Source: Actinomycetes bacterium
Lineage (GTDB): Bacteria; Actinomycetota; Actinomycetes; Actinomycetales; Cellulomonadaceae
Direction of reading: 5' to 3'
Assembly: GCA_023438885.1 (NCBI GenBank)
Contig: JAEXPS010000195.1
Coordinates: 1-9,413 of the forward strand
Length of the DNA stretch: 9,413 nucleotides
Part shown: positions 1-7,442 of the stretch, one piece after another
Layout of the letters: every line of letters starts with the position of its first letter
How positions within the stretch are numbered: position 1 is the first letter of the stretch
Notes under the pieces: generated by a model
What the model was told of the DNA's origin: nothing
The model's database searches: none
The model's input: only the letters and a program-made list of their open reading frames with translations
Position numbers and translations under genes: made by a program

Positions 1-234
1 GCGCTCGACTCCGCGCTGCGCTCACTGGCCCCGCGCCAGCGCGCGTGCCTCGTCCTGCGCTACTACGACGACCTGCCGATCGCGGAGATCGCCGCCGCCC
101 TCTCACTCTCCGAGGGCACGGTCAAGCGGTACCTCTCCGACGGCACCCAGGCCTTGATCGCACGGCTCGGGCCTCTCGACGTCGCCGATCCGGCCGACGA
201 GACCGTCCCTGTGAACCTGAGGAGGACGCGATGA
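1..234 (+). CDS. ECF/SigE-family RNA polymerase sigma factor, C-terminal fragment
   Basis: Only the last 77 codons are in the window; the 5' part lies upstream of base 1. Frame 1 is open from the first base to a TGA at 232-234. The fragment reads as sigma region 4: an 'LAPRQRACLVLRYYDDLPIAEIA' type helix (residues 9-31 of the fragment), then a helix-turn-helix recognition segment containing LSLSEGTVKRYLSDG, which would bind the -35 element. This pattern is typical of the SigE-like ECF factors of actinomycetes. The stop codon overlaps the ATG of the next gene (ATGA), so the two are probably translationally coupled, as expected for a sigma/anti-sigma pair. The target promoters and the ECF subgroup cannot be read from this fragment. 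Confidence 0.85.
   Translation, partial: ALDSALRSLAPRQRACLVLRYYDDLPIAEIAAALSLSEGTVKRYLSDGTQALIARLGPLDVADPADETVPVNLRRTR
219..225 (+). promoter_or_regulatory. Shine-Dalgarno site of the anti-sigma-like gene
   Basis: GAGGAGG lies inside the end of the sigma-factor gene, 5 nt before the ATG at 231. It fixes the start of the downstream gene at 231 rather than at any of the upstream in-frame codons. Confidence 0.8.
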
Positions 235-1412
235 GCCACGACCTCGAACGAGCCTTCGGCGACCTGGCCGACGCCGCGGCCCGCGCCGCGGGGCGCGGAC
301 TGCTCGCGGCGCCGAGCATGGAGCCGACCCTGCACCGGATCGTCGGGACGGTGCGCCGCCGGCGGGCGGCACGGGCCGTCGGCGCCAGCGGGCTGGCGCT
401 CGCCCTCGTCGTCGGGACCGCGGGCGCGGTGAATGCCGGGTGGTTCGGCAACGGCCCGGCGGTGGTCCCCGCGACACCCTCCCCGATCGCCACGCCCGTC
501 AGCACGGGGCTGTGCGGCGCGACGACCGCACAGCTCGAGGCGCTCACCAGCGCGCTGCCGTCGCTCGTCGTGACGAGCATGACGGCGGACGCCGTCTCGG
601 CGGGCGATCCGTTCCGGTTCATGGCAGACGCGTCCGTGCCGTTGGCGGCGACGAGCGACTCGTCGGTCGCGCTGGTCCGCGACGGTCGGGTGGTGGGTGC
701 CGGCGTCGTCGCCGAGCCGGCCGAGATGGGCATGACCTCGAGCTGGAGCGGGCCGGCCGTGGTCGACGGCTGCGCGACGCTCGACGGCGTCACCCGCGCC
801 GGCGCCGGCGACTACGAGATGTGGCTGGTCTCGACGGTGACGCTCACCGGGGGCGAACCGACCCTCGTCGCGCGTGGCCCGTGGAGCATCACCCTCTCCG
901 ACGGCTTGCCTCCCGAGCCGGGGCCGACCGAGTCGCCCGCTCCGCCCGCGACCGTCTTCGCCTGCGGCGCGTCCGACGAGGCGCTGTATGCCCTCGACGA
1001 TCCGTTCACCGCCCCGCAGCCGATCGGTATCACGGCACCTCCTGTCGATCCGGTGGCGCTGGATGGCGTCCCAGGCCTGACGATCAGCGTCGACAACCTC
1101 GATGCCGAGCCGGTGGACCTCGCCGGCGCGCAGCCGGCGGTGGTGCTGACCCGAGGCCACGTCATCGTCGGCGGGGCAGAGCTCGGCATCAGCTCGATGG
1201 GGCCGGCTCGCGTCGGGGAGTCGACGGAGTTCGTGCTCACCTCGCCGCTCCACTCGTGCCCGGCTGGTGGCGACGCCCTCGACACCGGCGGCCCGGCGCT
1301 GACTGCCGGCCAGTACGGCGCGTTCGTGGTCCTGACCGTGCAGCGACTGGGCACCACGTCGCAGACGCTCGCGGTGGGTGGCCCGTTCGCGCTGACCCTC
1401 ACCGCACCGTAG
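231..1412 (+). CDS. Single-pass membrane protein, putative anti-sigma factor with duplicated ectodomain
   Basis: The protein has 393 residues. Residues 1-48 are cytoplasmic and end in an Arg-rich patch (RRRR, 42-45). One hydrophobic segment follows at about 49-69, and the rest is predicted to be outside the membrane. The gene overlaps the sigma factor by 4 bp, which suggests that its N-terminus binds that sigma. There is no HxxxCxxC zinc anti-sigma motif and no Cys before residue 95, so the anti-sigma role rests on context. After a Pro/Thr/Ser linker (77-93), two related domains follow, about 95-222 and 245-391, joined by a Pro-rich linker (226-240). Each starts at Cys-Gly, has a second Cys (95/181 and 245/343), and ends in a similar block (GDYEMWLV...ARGPWSITL versus GQYGAFVV...VGGPFALTL). 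One disulfide per domain is likely. The signal sensed is unknown. Confidence 0.75.
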   Translation: MSHDLERAFGDLADAAARAAGRGLLAAPSMEPTLHRIVGTVRRRRAARAVGASGLALALVVGTAGAVNAGWFGNGPAVVPATPSPIATPVSTGLCGATTAQLEALTSALPSLVVTSMTADAVSAGDPFRFMADASVPLAATSDSSVALVRDGRVVGAGVVAEPAEMGMTSSWSGPAVVDGCATLDGVTRAGAGDYEMWLVSTVTLTGGEPTLVARGPWSITLSDGLPPEPGPTESPAPPATVFACGASDEALYALDDPFTAPQPIGITAPPVDPVALDGVPGLTISVDNLDAEPVDLAGAQPAVVLTRGHVIVGGAELGISSMGPARVGESTEFVLTSPLHSCPAGGDALDTGGPALTAGQYGAFVVLTVQRLGTTSQTLAVGGPFALTLTAP

Positions 1413-1420
1413 GTCCGGGG

Positions 1421-1469
1421 GCACGACGAGCCCGTGGCGGCGGGTGCGGCCGTCGCGGGCTCGTCGTGC
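1421..1469 (+). terminator. Hairpin terminator after the sigma/anti-sigma unit
   Basis: A perfect 14-bp inverted repeat (arms 1421-1434 GCACGACGAGCCCG and 1456-1469) begins 9 nt after the stop codon. The 21-nt loop can form a further 4-bp stem (1438-1441 with 1449-1452). No U-tract follows, as is common for high-GC actinobacterial terminators. Confidence 0.65.
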
Positions 1470-1517
1470 GCGTGGGTACCCGTGGCGCTGTCGGTACGGA
1501 CCCGTGTCAGTGGCCGT

Positions 1518-1533
1518 TCGTACACTTGTTCGC
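1518..1533 (+). promoter_or_regulatory. LexA/SOS box-like operator
   Basis: The sequence TCGTACACTTGTTCGC matches the mycobacterial/actinobacterial SOS box TCGAAC-N4-GTTCGA at 10 of 12 defined positions. It ends one base before the ATG of the DUF222/HNH gene and covers the candidate -10 element, so bound LexA would block initiation. SOS control of 13E12-family genes is known in Mycobacterium tuberculosis, which supports the call. Confidence 0.65.
1521..1526 (+). promoter_or_regulatory. Candidate -10 element for a leaderless transcript
   Basis: TACACT fits the actinobacterial TANNNT -10 pattern. It ends 7 nt before the ATG at 1534, the distance at which transcription would start on the A of the start codon. 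No Shine-Dalgarno sequence precedes this ATG, which agrees with leaderless translation. No convincing -35 hexamer is visible near 1497-1504. Confidence 0.45.
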
Positions 1534-2976
1534 ATGACGACGGCGCTGGCGGAACCGCTCCGGGCACTCCCGGTCAGCGGCGGGCGTGCGCTGCCGGATC
1601 TGCGTGACGGTCTGCCGGCCGGCGATGTCGCCGCTCTTGCTGCCGCGCTCGAACACGTGGACGTCGCCGAGTGCCGGGACGCGGATGTGCTGGCCGTCGC
1701 CGTGGGTTGGGAGCGGCTGGAGGCGATGGCCGCCGCGGGCAAGGCGAGCGCTCTGGCCGAGCTGGCTGGGCGAGCAGGTGTGGGCGCAGACCGCGTGGTC
1801 GACGAGTGGGAGGCGGCCACGTCCTGCACCCAGGCATTGGCACGCCGGGTCGTCGGGCGCGCCGTGAGGCTGGCGGCACAACCCGCCCTGGCCGGCGCGC
1901 TGCGGCGCGGCGACCTGGACGTGCGTCGCGTCGACGCCGTGCTCGACACCTTGCCGGTTGCCGGCGACCCGCGCCGCTGGGCCGGGCTGGTCGACGCGGT
2001 GCTCGACGACGCCGAGCTGCTGTCCGCACCCGCGCTCAAACGCCTGACCGCGCGGCTGGTGCTCGCCGCTGAGCCAGAGCAGGCCGCCACGCGCTGCGCG
2101 CGGGCGCGCGCCGATCGCGGGGTCGAGCTGCAGCCGGTCGAGGACGGCATGGCGATCCTGCACGCCTACCTGCCCGCGCCCGCCGCGGTGACGGCGTTCA
2201 CCGTCATCGACGCTCTGGCCGGCACGTCGCGGGCTGCGGGCGACGACCGGACCGTCGACGAGCGCCGGGCCGACGAGTTCGCGGACCTCTTCGCGCGCAT
2301 CGCCGAGACGGGCTTGCTGCCGGACGGCCGGAACCTGCCCGTCAAGCACCGTCGACGGGCGCAGATCCAGGTCACGGTCGCCGCCACCACCCTGCTCGGG
2401 ATCGACGACCTGCCCGGCGAGCTGGCCGGGTACGGGCCGATCCCCGCCGAGCTCGCCCGCGAGATCGCCGCTGACGGCACCTGGCGGCGCCTCCTCACCG
2501 ACCCCGCCACGGGCGCGCTCGTCGAGCGCGACAGCGCCACCTACGCCCCGGGAATGCTCGTGGCACGCGGGGAGGCCACTTACGCGCCTGGGACGCACCT
2601 CGCCGCTCTCGTCGCCGACCGCGACGTGACCTGCACGTACATGGGCTGCGGCCAGCCCGCGTGGCGTTGCGAGATCGATCACCGCGAGCCGTTCGACCCG
2701 AGCCGGCCTGCCGACGAGCAGACCACGGCTGCGAACCTCGACGCCCGCTGCAAGCACCACCACGACCTCAAGGGCGCCGGCGGCTGGACCGTGCGCCGGG
2801 TCCCCGGCTCCGGCGCCTGCGAGTGGACCGACCCGTGGGGCATCACGTTCACCCGGCTCGCAATCCCCCTCGTGGTGACGGCCGCCGCTCTCACGCGCCT
2901 CCACCGAGACGGTCACCCGCCACACGGGGATCCCGACCCGGCGGGCGGCGGCTACCCAGACGAGCCACCGTTCTAG
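1534..2976 (+). CDS. DUF222 / 13E12-repeat family protein with HNH endonuclease domain
   Basis: The protein has 480 residues. The N-terminal two-thirds (about 25-330) is the helical, Ala/Arg/Asp-rich DUF222 region typical of the 13E12 repeat family. The C-terminal HNH module lies at about 362-420: C367, C372 and C379 flank the first part, IDH at 381-383 gives the first His, N401 is in TTAANLDARC, and C406 with HHH (408-410) completes the ββα-metal fold. All HNH core residues are present, so the nuclease may be active, though substrates of this family are poorly known. ATG 1534 is preferred over the more upstream ATG at 1444, which would read through the SOS box and has no family-like sequence. 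Members are often multicopy in actinomycetes and several are LexA-regulated in mycobacteria; both points are family knowledge. Confidence 0.88.
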   Translation: MTTALAEPLRALPVSGGRALPDLRDGLPAGDVAALAAALEHVDVAECRDADVLAVAVGWERLEAMAAAGKASALAELAGRAGVGADRVVDEWEAATSCTQALARRVVGRAVRLAAQPALAGALRRGDLDVRRVDAVLDTLPVAGDPRRWAGLVDAVLDDAELLSAPALKRLTARLVLAAEPEQAATRCARARADRGVELQPVEDGMAILHAYLPAPAAVTAFTVIDALAGTSRAAGDDRTVDERRADEFADLFARIAETGLLPDGRNLPVKHRRRAQIQVTVAATTLLGIDDLPGELAGYGPIPAELAREIAADGTWRRLLTDPATGALVERDSATYAPGMLVARGEATYAPGTHLAALVADRDVTCTYMGCGQPAWRCEIDHREPFDPSRPADEQTTAANLDARCKHHHDLKGAGGWTVRRVPGSGACEWTDPWGITFTRLAIPLVVTAAALTRLHRDGHPPHGDPDPAGGGYPDEPPF

Positions 2977-3156
2977 CCTCGCCTGATCACGTCGCCGGTA
3001 GCTGGCGGGGCCTGGCCGTAGCGAGAGTGACACTGGCGAGCGCCGCGCACGCGGACGGCGCCTTCGAGGCGACACCGATCGGTGAGCAGGTCGTCGTCGG
3101 CCCGCCCACGCTGGTGACGATCGGCGACTGAGCCGGCGACGTGCGGCACCTGATGA
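2977..3156. other. Convergent intergenic region with little content
   Basis: This stretch separates the ends of the HNH gene and the helicase operon. It holds a small hairpin at 2993-3007 (6 bp with one G-T pair, loop TAG), 16 nt after the HNH stop, which may help terminate that gene. An in-frame stretch from a GTG near 3027 to the TGA at 3129-3131 could encode about 34 residues, but it has no ribosome binding site or recognisable domain. It may be a gene remnant or chance. Confidence 0.35.
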
Positions 3157-3183
3157 GGGCCGGCGACGGACGGTCGGCGGCCC
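3157..3183 (-). terminator. Hairpin terminator of the nrdD-nrdG-helicase operon
   Basis: Two 11-nt arms (3157-3167 and 3173-3183) pair at 10 of 11 positions around a 5-nt loop, 7 nt after the helicase stop codon on the - strand. There is no U-tract. The structure lies between convergent genes, so it may also stop transcripts of the + strand HNH gene. Confidence 0.6.
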
Positions 3184-3190
3184 GCCCGTG

Positions 3191-4801
3191 TCACTCGGAG
3201 CGCCGCACCTCGAGGATGCGGTCGACGTTGAACGTGCGCACCTGCCGGCGCAGGTGGCAGTAGGCGATCAGCCCGGGGAAGCCGGTGCCGGAGTACGACA
3301 TCGCGCCGAACGACTGCGGCGTCACCACCCGGGTGGTGCGGGTGTTGTCGCCCTTGAGGTACACCATCTCGACGTCCGAGCCGTCCTCGATCGCGCGCTG
3401 CAGCAGCTCGAGGATCTCCTCGCCGTCCCACGCGTTGCGCGCCAGGTGCACCTGGATCCCGGTGAGGAACCGCACCACGCTGCGGTCGAGCCGCACGTCG
3501 GTGGCCCGCATCGGCCGCGCCAGCCCGAGCCCCTCCAGCGACCGCGCCCGGCTGAGGGCGACGTACGCCTGGCCATGCTCGAACGTCGTCCGCTCGAAGT
3601 CGACCACCACCCGGTCGAACGTCTTGCCCTGCGCCTTGTGGATCGTCACGGCCCACGCCAGCCGCACCGGCAGCTGCGTGAACGCCCCGAGGCTCTCGCG
3701 CACGATCGACCCGGCGTCGGCGTCCCACCGGTTGTACGTCGCCTCCCAGGTGTGCGGTTCCACCTCCACGGCGTCCCCGCCGTCCAGCCGCACGACGAGC
3801 GAACCGGCCTGCCGGTCGATCGTCTCGACCGTGCCCATCGAGCCGTTGACCCAGCGGTCGCTGGCGTCGTTGGTCAGCAGCATCACCCGGGCCCCCGTCC
3901 GCAGCGTCAGCACCACGTCGGTCGGGCGGTAGCCGTCGGGGAAGTCGCCGCTCATCTGGGCCGTCGAGGTGAACGCCTGGCCCGGAAGCCGCGACAGGTG
4001 GGCGTCGTTGATCTCGGAGGCCCGCTTGTTGGTCGTCGTGAGGAACAGCGGCCCGGCCGGCTCGTCGAGCGCGGCCGCGACATCGACGACCCGGGCGTTG
4101 ATCAGGTCGAGGTCGTCGGCCTCGACGGCCTTGGACCGCACCTTCTCGAGGAAGCCGACGAAGACCGGGTCCACCTGCCGGTAGATCTTCGTCAGCTCGA
4201 CGTACGCGAAGTTCTCCAGGTTCTCCTCGTCGCGCAGGCGCGCGAACACCTGCGAGGAGAAGAAGTACGGCGAGTCGTAGTGCTGACGGAAGAGTGCGCG
4301 CTCGTCGGCCGTCACCACGGGCGGCAGCTGGTACAGATCCCCGAACGCGACGATCCGCACCCCGCCGAAGGGTTCGGACGACGAGCGGACCGCCCGCAGG
4401 AAGGCGTCGACGCCGTCGAGCAGGTCGGCGCGCACCATCGAGACTTCGTCGATCACCACCGTCGCCAGCCGCCGGTAGACCTCCGCGCCGCTCGCCTGCC
4501 CGATGCGGCGCCCCGCCTCGGCGGCCTCGCCCGGGGTCTGGCCGGGCCGCATCCGGAAGAAGCGGTGGATCGTCTCGCCGCCCACGTTGAGGGCGGCGAC
4601 GCCGGTGGGGGCCAGCACCACGGTGGTCGCCAGGTCCGCACTCTCGAGGTAGTGCACCAGGAGTGTCGACTTGCCGGTGCCGGCGCGGCCGGTGACGAAG
4701 ACGTGCTTCGACGAGTGCTCCAGCGCGTCCAGCGCGGCCGCCACCTGCTCGTTGACCTCGAAGGTGGCGCTCACCGGGTCATTGTGGGCCTGGACACCCA
4801 C
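3191..4801 (-). CDS. Pif1-like superfamily 1 DNA helicase with C-terminal WYL domain
   Basis: The protein has 536 residues from GTG 4801; GTG 4774 (residue 10, giving VSATFEV...) is an equally plausible start, and neither has a good Shine-Dalgarno site. Helicase motifs appear in order: Walker A GRAGTGKST (38-46), motif Ia APTGVAALNVGG...TIHRFF (64-82), Walker B VVIDEVSM (115-122), motif III GDLYQLPPV (154-162), IYRQ (206-209), motif V TIHKAQGKTFDRVVVD (386-401) and motif VI ALSRARSLEGL (415-425). This set marks the RecD/Pif1 branch, which are 5'-3' ATP-driven DNA helicases. Residues about 474-532 form a WYL-type domain (YLKGDNTRTTRVVTP, LIAYCHLRRQVRTFNVDRI). A WYL domain in a Thermotoga Pif1 has been reported as a single-stranded-DNA-binding accessory module. 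The gene follows nrdG by 8 nt and must share its transcript. Confidence 0.9.
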   Translation of the reverse strand: MGVQAHNDPVSATFEVNEQVAAALDALEHSSKHVFVTGRAGTGKSTLLVHYLESADLATTVVLAPTGVAALNVGGETIHRFFRMRPGQTPGEAAEAGRRIGQASGAEVYRRLATVVIDEVSMVRADLLDGVDAFLRAVRSSSEPFGGVRIVAFGDLYQLPPVVTADERALFRQHYDSPYFFSSQVFARLRDEENLENFAYVELTKIYRQVDPVFVGFLEKVRSKAVEADDLDLINARVVDVAAALDEPAGPLFLTTTNKRASEINDAHLSRLPGQAFTSTAQMSGDFPDGYRPTDVVLTLRTGARVMLLTNDASDRWVNGSMGTVETIDRQAGSLVVRLDGGDAVEVEPHTWEATYNRWDADAGSIVRESLGAFTQLPVRLAWAVTIHKAQGKTFDRVVVDFERTTFEHGQAYVALSRARSLEGLGLARPMRATDVRLDRSVVRFLTGIQVHLARNAWDGEEILELLQRAIEDGSDVEMVYLKGDNTRTTRVVTPQSFGAMSYSGTGFPGLIAYCHLRRQVRTFNVDRILEVRRSE

Positions 4802-4809
4802 GGCGCCGC

Positions 4810-5481
4810 TCAGTCGCGCACGACCGCGAGCGCCGCGCGGTACTCGGCCGTGGTCCCCTCGGCACGCACCTGCTGGAGCACGTGCTCGGCCACGCCCAGG
4901 TCGAACAGGGTGTCCGTCAGCTCCCGGACGTCGTCGTCGGTCATCACCGTCGGGTCGACCGTGGTGCGGACCGTCACGTCCACACCGGCGGCCAGCACCA
5001 TCCGCAGCGACTCGAAGGCGCGGTCGGCCGTCGTCGTCGGCCCGCCCACCCGCGTGATCGCCCGGTACAGGCGAGCCGGCGCCTTGACGTCGAACCCGAT
5101 CCAGTCGACGTGCGGCAGCAGCGCGGCCAGGCGGGCGGGGTAGGCACCACCGGTGTGCAGGCCCACCTGGTAGCCCTCGGCGCGCACCTGGCGCACCGCA
5201 TCCAGCAGGCCGGGCTGACGGGTCGGCTCCCCGCCGGAGAACACGATGCCGTCGAGCAGCCCGTGCCGGCGGTCCATGAGCTCACGGACCGCCGACCACG
5301 GCACTGTTCCGGGCGTCGCCGGGTCGAGGATCGCCGCGTTGTGGCAGTAGGTGCATCGCCACGGACACCCCTGGAGGAACGCCGTCGCGGCGAGCTTGCC
5401 CGGCCAGTCCACGGTGGACAGGGGGACGAGCCCGGCGATCGCGAGCGTGTCGGCCTGGGTGGCCATGGCGATGACCGTCAT
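4810..5481 (-). CDS. nrdG: Anaerobic ribonucleotide reductase activating protein (radical SAM)
   Basis: The enzyme uses S-adenosylmethionine and a [4Fe-4S] cluster to generate the glycyl radical of NrdD under anoxic conditions. The 223-residue protein has the radical SAM cluster motif CPWRCTYC (C39, C43, C46), preceded by STVDWPGKLAATAFLQG, which is typical of NrdG-type activases. SGGEPT (82-87) supplies the SAM-binding GGE motif, and IGFDVKAP (128-135) is a later strand of the barrel. The ATG at 5481 overlaps the nrdD stop (ATGA), implying translational coupling. The ATG at 5466 (MATQADT) is a possible alternative start. Length and motifs are complete. The downstream helicase gene starts 8 nt after its stop codon. 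Confidence 0.93.
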   Translation of the reverse strand: MTVIAMATQADTLAIAGLVPLSTVDWPGKLAATAFLQGCPWRCTYCHNAAILDPATPGTVPWSAVRELMDRRHGLLDGIVFSGGEPTRQPGLLDAVRQVRAEGYQVGLHTGGAYPARLAALLPHVDWIGFDVKAPARLYRAITRVGGPTTTADRAFESLRMVLAAGVDVTVRTTVDPTVMTDDDVRELTDTLFDLGVAEHVLQQVRAEGTTAEYRAALAVVRD

Positions 5482-7349
5482 GCGCCGACGGGGGTCGCCA
5501 GGGACTCGTCGTGCGCGAAGCCGTGCATGCCGGGCACCTCGCCGAACGCGACGTCCTCCTGGAAGGCGACCCGCTCGGACTGCTCGCCGCGCTTGCCGAC
5601 GTTGAACGACGACACCGGGCGGAAGTACCCCATGACGCGGGTCCAGACCTCGCACTCGACCGTCTTGCCGGCGGCCTCGCAGGTGGGGCACGTCCAGTGC
5701 TCGCCCGAGAGGTAGCCGTGGGCCGGGCAGATCGAGAACGTCGGCGTGATGGTCAGGTACGGCAGCCGGAAGTTGGTCAGCGAGCGCTTCACCAGCTCAC
5801 GGCAGGCCTCGGACGACGACATCCGGTCGGCCATGTACAGGTGCAGCACCGTGCCGCCGGTGTACTTGGTCTGCAGCTCGTCCTGGCGGGCGAGAGCCTC
5901 GAACGGGTCGTCGGTGAAGGCGACCGGCAGCTGGCTGGAGTTCGTGTAGTACGGGTTCTTGTCCGTGCCGGCCTGCACGATGCCCTCGAAGCGCTTGCGG
6001 TCCTCCTTGGCGAACCGGTACGTGGTGCCCTCGGCCGGGGTGGCCTCGAGGTTGTAGAGGTTGCCGGTCTCCTCCTGGAACTCGACCATCCGGGCGCGGA
6101 CGTGGTCGAGCAGGCGGACGGCCATCGCGTGCCCGCGCGGGTCGGTGATGTCGTACTCGTCGCCGGTGAAGTTGCGCACCATCTCGTTGATGCCGTTGAC
6201 GCCGATCGTGGAGAAGTGGCTCTCCAGGCTGCCGAGGTAGCGCTTGGTGTACGGGAACAGACCGCGGTCCATCAGCTCCTGGATCGTCGTGCGCTTGAGC
6301 TCGAGGGACTGCTTGGCCAGGTCGAGCAGGCGGTCGAGGGCCGCGATCAGGGCAGCCTCGTCGCCGGCGTGCACGAAGCCGAGCCGCGCGCAGTTGACCG
6401 TGACGACCCCGACGGAGCCGGTCTGCTCGCCGGAACCGAACAGGCCGTTGCCGCGCTTGAGGAGCTCACGCAGGTCGAGCTGGAGGCGGCAGCACATCGA
6501 GCGCACGTCGCCGGGCTTCATGTCCGAGTTGATGAAGTTCTGGAAGTACGGCAGGCCGTACTTCGCGGTCATCTCGAACAGGCGCTCGGCGTTCTCGGAC
6601 TCCCACGGGAAGTCCTGGGTGATGTTGTACGTGGGAATCGGGAAGGTGAACACCCGGCCGGACGCGTCACCCTCCGTCATCACCTCCATGTAGGCGCGGT
6701 TGAGGATGTCCATCTCCGCCTGGAGGTCGCCGTAGGTGAAGTCGACCGGCTCGCCGCCGACGAGCGGCACCTCCTCCTTGAGGTCCTCGGGGCAGGTCCA
6801 GTCGAACGTCAGGTTGGTGAACGGCGTCTGGGTGCCCCAGCGGCTGGGCACGTTGAGGTTGTAGATCAGCTCCTGGATGCCCTGACGCACCTCGTCGTAG
6901 GTGAGACCGTCGACGCGGACGTAGGGCGCCATGAACGTGTCGAAGCTCGAGAACGCCTGGGCGCCGGCCCACTCGTTCTGCATGGTGCCGAGGAAGTTGA
7001 CGATCTGGCCGATGGCGCTGGAGAAGTGCTTCGGTGCGGTGGCCTCCACCTTGCCCGGGACCCCGTTGAGGCCCTCCTGGAGCAGGTTGCGCAGCGACCA
7101 GCCGGCGCAGTAGCCGGAGAGCATGTCGAGGTCGTGGATGTGCATGTCGCCGTTGCGGTGCGCCTCGCCGACCGCGGCCGGGTAGACGTGGCTCAGCCAG
7201 TAGTTCGCCACCACCTTGCCGGCGGTGTTGAGGATCAGGCCGCCGAGCGAGTAGCCCTGGTTGGCGTTGGCGTTGACGCGCCAGTCGCTGCGGTCGAGGT
7301 ACTCCTCGATCGACGACCCCACTTCGACGACAACTGGCTCCTGCGACAT
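5478..7349 (-). CDS. nrdD: Anaerobic (class III) ribonucleoside-triphosphate reductase
   Basis: This oxygen-sensitive glycyl radical enzyme reduces ribonucleoside triphosphates to dNTPs for DNA synthesis without oxygen. The protein has 623 residues. The catalytic barrel begins almost at once (NANANQGYSLGGL, 26-38). Candidate active-site cysteines are C81 (SGYCAGWSLRNLL) and the C286-C287 pair (SMCCRLQLD). The likely structural zinc site is C541, H544, C554 and C557 (CPAH...CPTC). The glycyl radical loop is RVMGYFRP (571-578), with G574 as the radical residue, followed by a conserved-looking NVGKRGEQSER. The N-terminal ATP-cone found in many NrdD proteins is absent, so the usual dATP overall-activity switch may be missing. 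ATG 7349 is chosen because GAGAGGGG precedes it; an in-frame extension to 7397 lacks family sequence. It is the first gene of the nrdD-nrdG-helicase operon. Confidence 0.95.
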   Translation of the reverse strand: MSQEPVVVEVGSSIEEYLDRSDWRVNANANQGYSLGGLILNTAGKVVANYWLSHVYPAAVGEAHRNGDMHIHDLDMLSGYCAGWSLRNLLQEGLNGVPGKVEATAPKHFSSAIGQIVNFLGTMQNEWAGAQAFSSFDTFMAPYVRVDGLTYDEVRQGIQELIYNLNVPSRWGTQTPFTNLTFDWTCPEDLKEEVPLVGGEPVDFTYGDLQAEMDILNRAYMEVMTEGDASGRVFTFPIPTYNITQDFPWESENAERLFEMTAKYGLPYFQNFINSDMKPGDVRSMCCRLQLDLRELLKRGNGLFGSGEQTGSVGVVTVNCARLGFVHAGDEAALIAALDRLLDLAKQSLELKRTTIQELMDRGLFPYTKRYLGSLESHFSTIGVNGINEMVRNFTGDEYDITDPRGHAMAVRLLDHVRARMVEFQEETGNLYNLEATPAEGTTYRFAKEDRKRFEGIVQAGTDKNPYYTNSSQLPVAFTDDPFEALARQDELQTKYTGGTVLHLYMADRMSSSEACRELVKRSLTNFRLPYLTITPTFSICPAHGYLSGEHWTCPTCEAAGKTVECEVWTRVMGYFRPVSSFNVGKRGEQSERVAFQEDVAFGEVPGMHGFAHDESLATPVGA

Positions 7350-7354
7350 CGCAA

Positions 7355-7362
7355 CCCCTCTC
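7355..7362 (-). promoter_or_regulatory. Shine-Dalgarno site of nrdD
   Basis: On the - strand GAGAGGGG precedes ATG 7349 by 5 nt and fixes this start. The longer reading frame from 7397 would place this purine tract inside the coding region. Confidence 0.7.
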
Positions 7363-7410
7363 GGACTCTCCGCCCGCGCTTCTGGGCGAACCCCCATATC
7401 GGAGCCCAGA

Positions 7411-7426
7411 ACACAACATGTTGTGG
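7411..7426 (-). promoter_or_regulatory. NrdR box 1 (proximal to nrdD)
   Basis: The + strand reads ACACAACATGTTGTGG and contains a perfect 14-bp palindrome at 7412-7425. It matches the NrdR box ACAC(A/T)ATATAT(A/T)GTGT at 13 of 16 positions. NrdR is the zinc-finger/ATP-cone repressor of ribonucleotide reductase genes and normally binds paired boxes. The partner here is 32 bp away, centre to centre. Confidence 0.75.
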
Positions 7427-7442
7427 TGCGACACGCCCGGCG

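Noticed and set aside
1472..1481. GGGTACCC palindrome upstream of the HNH gene as an operator.
   Set aside because: Eight bases only, no known consensus, and no second copy nearby.
63..2150. Long - strand open frame opposite the anti-sigma-like and HNH genes.
   Set aside because: Antisense shadow with Ser/Ala/Arg-rich composition and no domain; it crosses two real genes and a terminator.
3090..3109. 20-bp sequence identical to 5030-5049 inside nrdG (both on the + strand).
   Set aside because: Flanks do not match, and the sequence is made of GTC/CGG-type GC-rich words. Chance is the simpler explanation than a duplicated nrdG fragment.
3027..3131. Short reading stretch with GTG start between the convergent genes (about 34 residues).
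   Set aside because: No ribosome binding site, no recognisable domain, and high-GC DNA readily gives such open stretches. It could be a remnant but cannot be supported.
3188..5143. Very long + strand open frame opposite the helicase and nrdG.
   Set aside because: It is an antisense shadow caused by GC-rich third positions. The opposite strand carries clear helicase and radical SAM motifs; the + frame has none.
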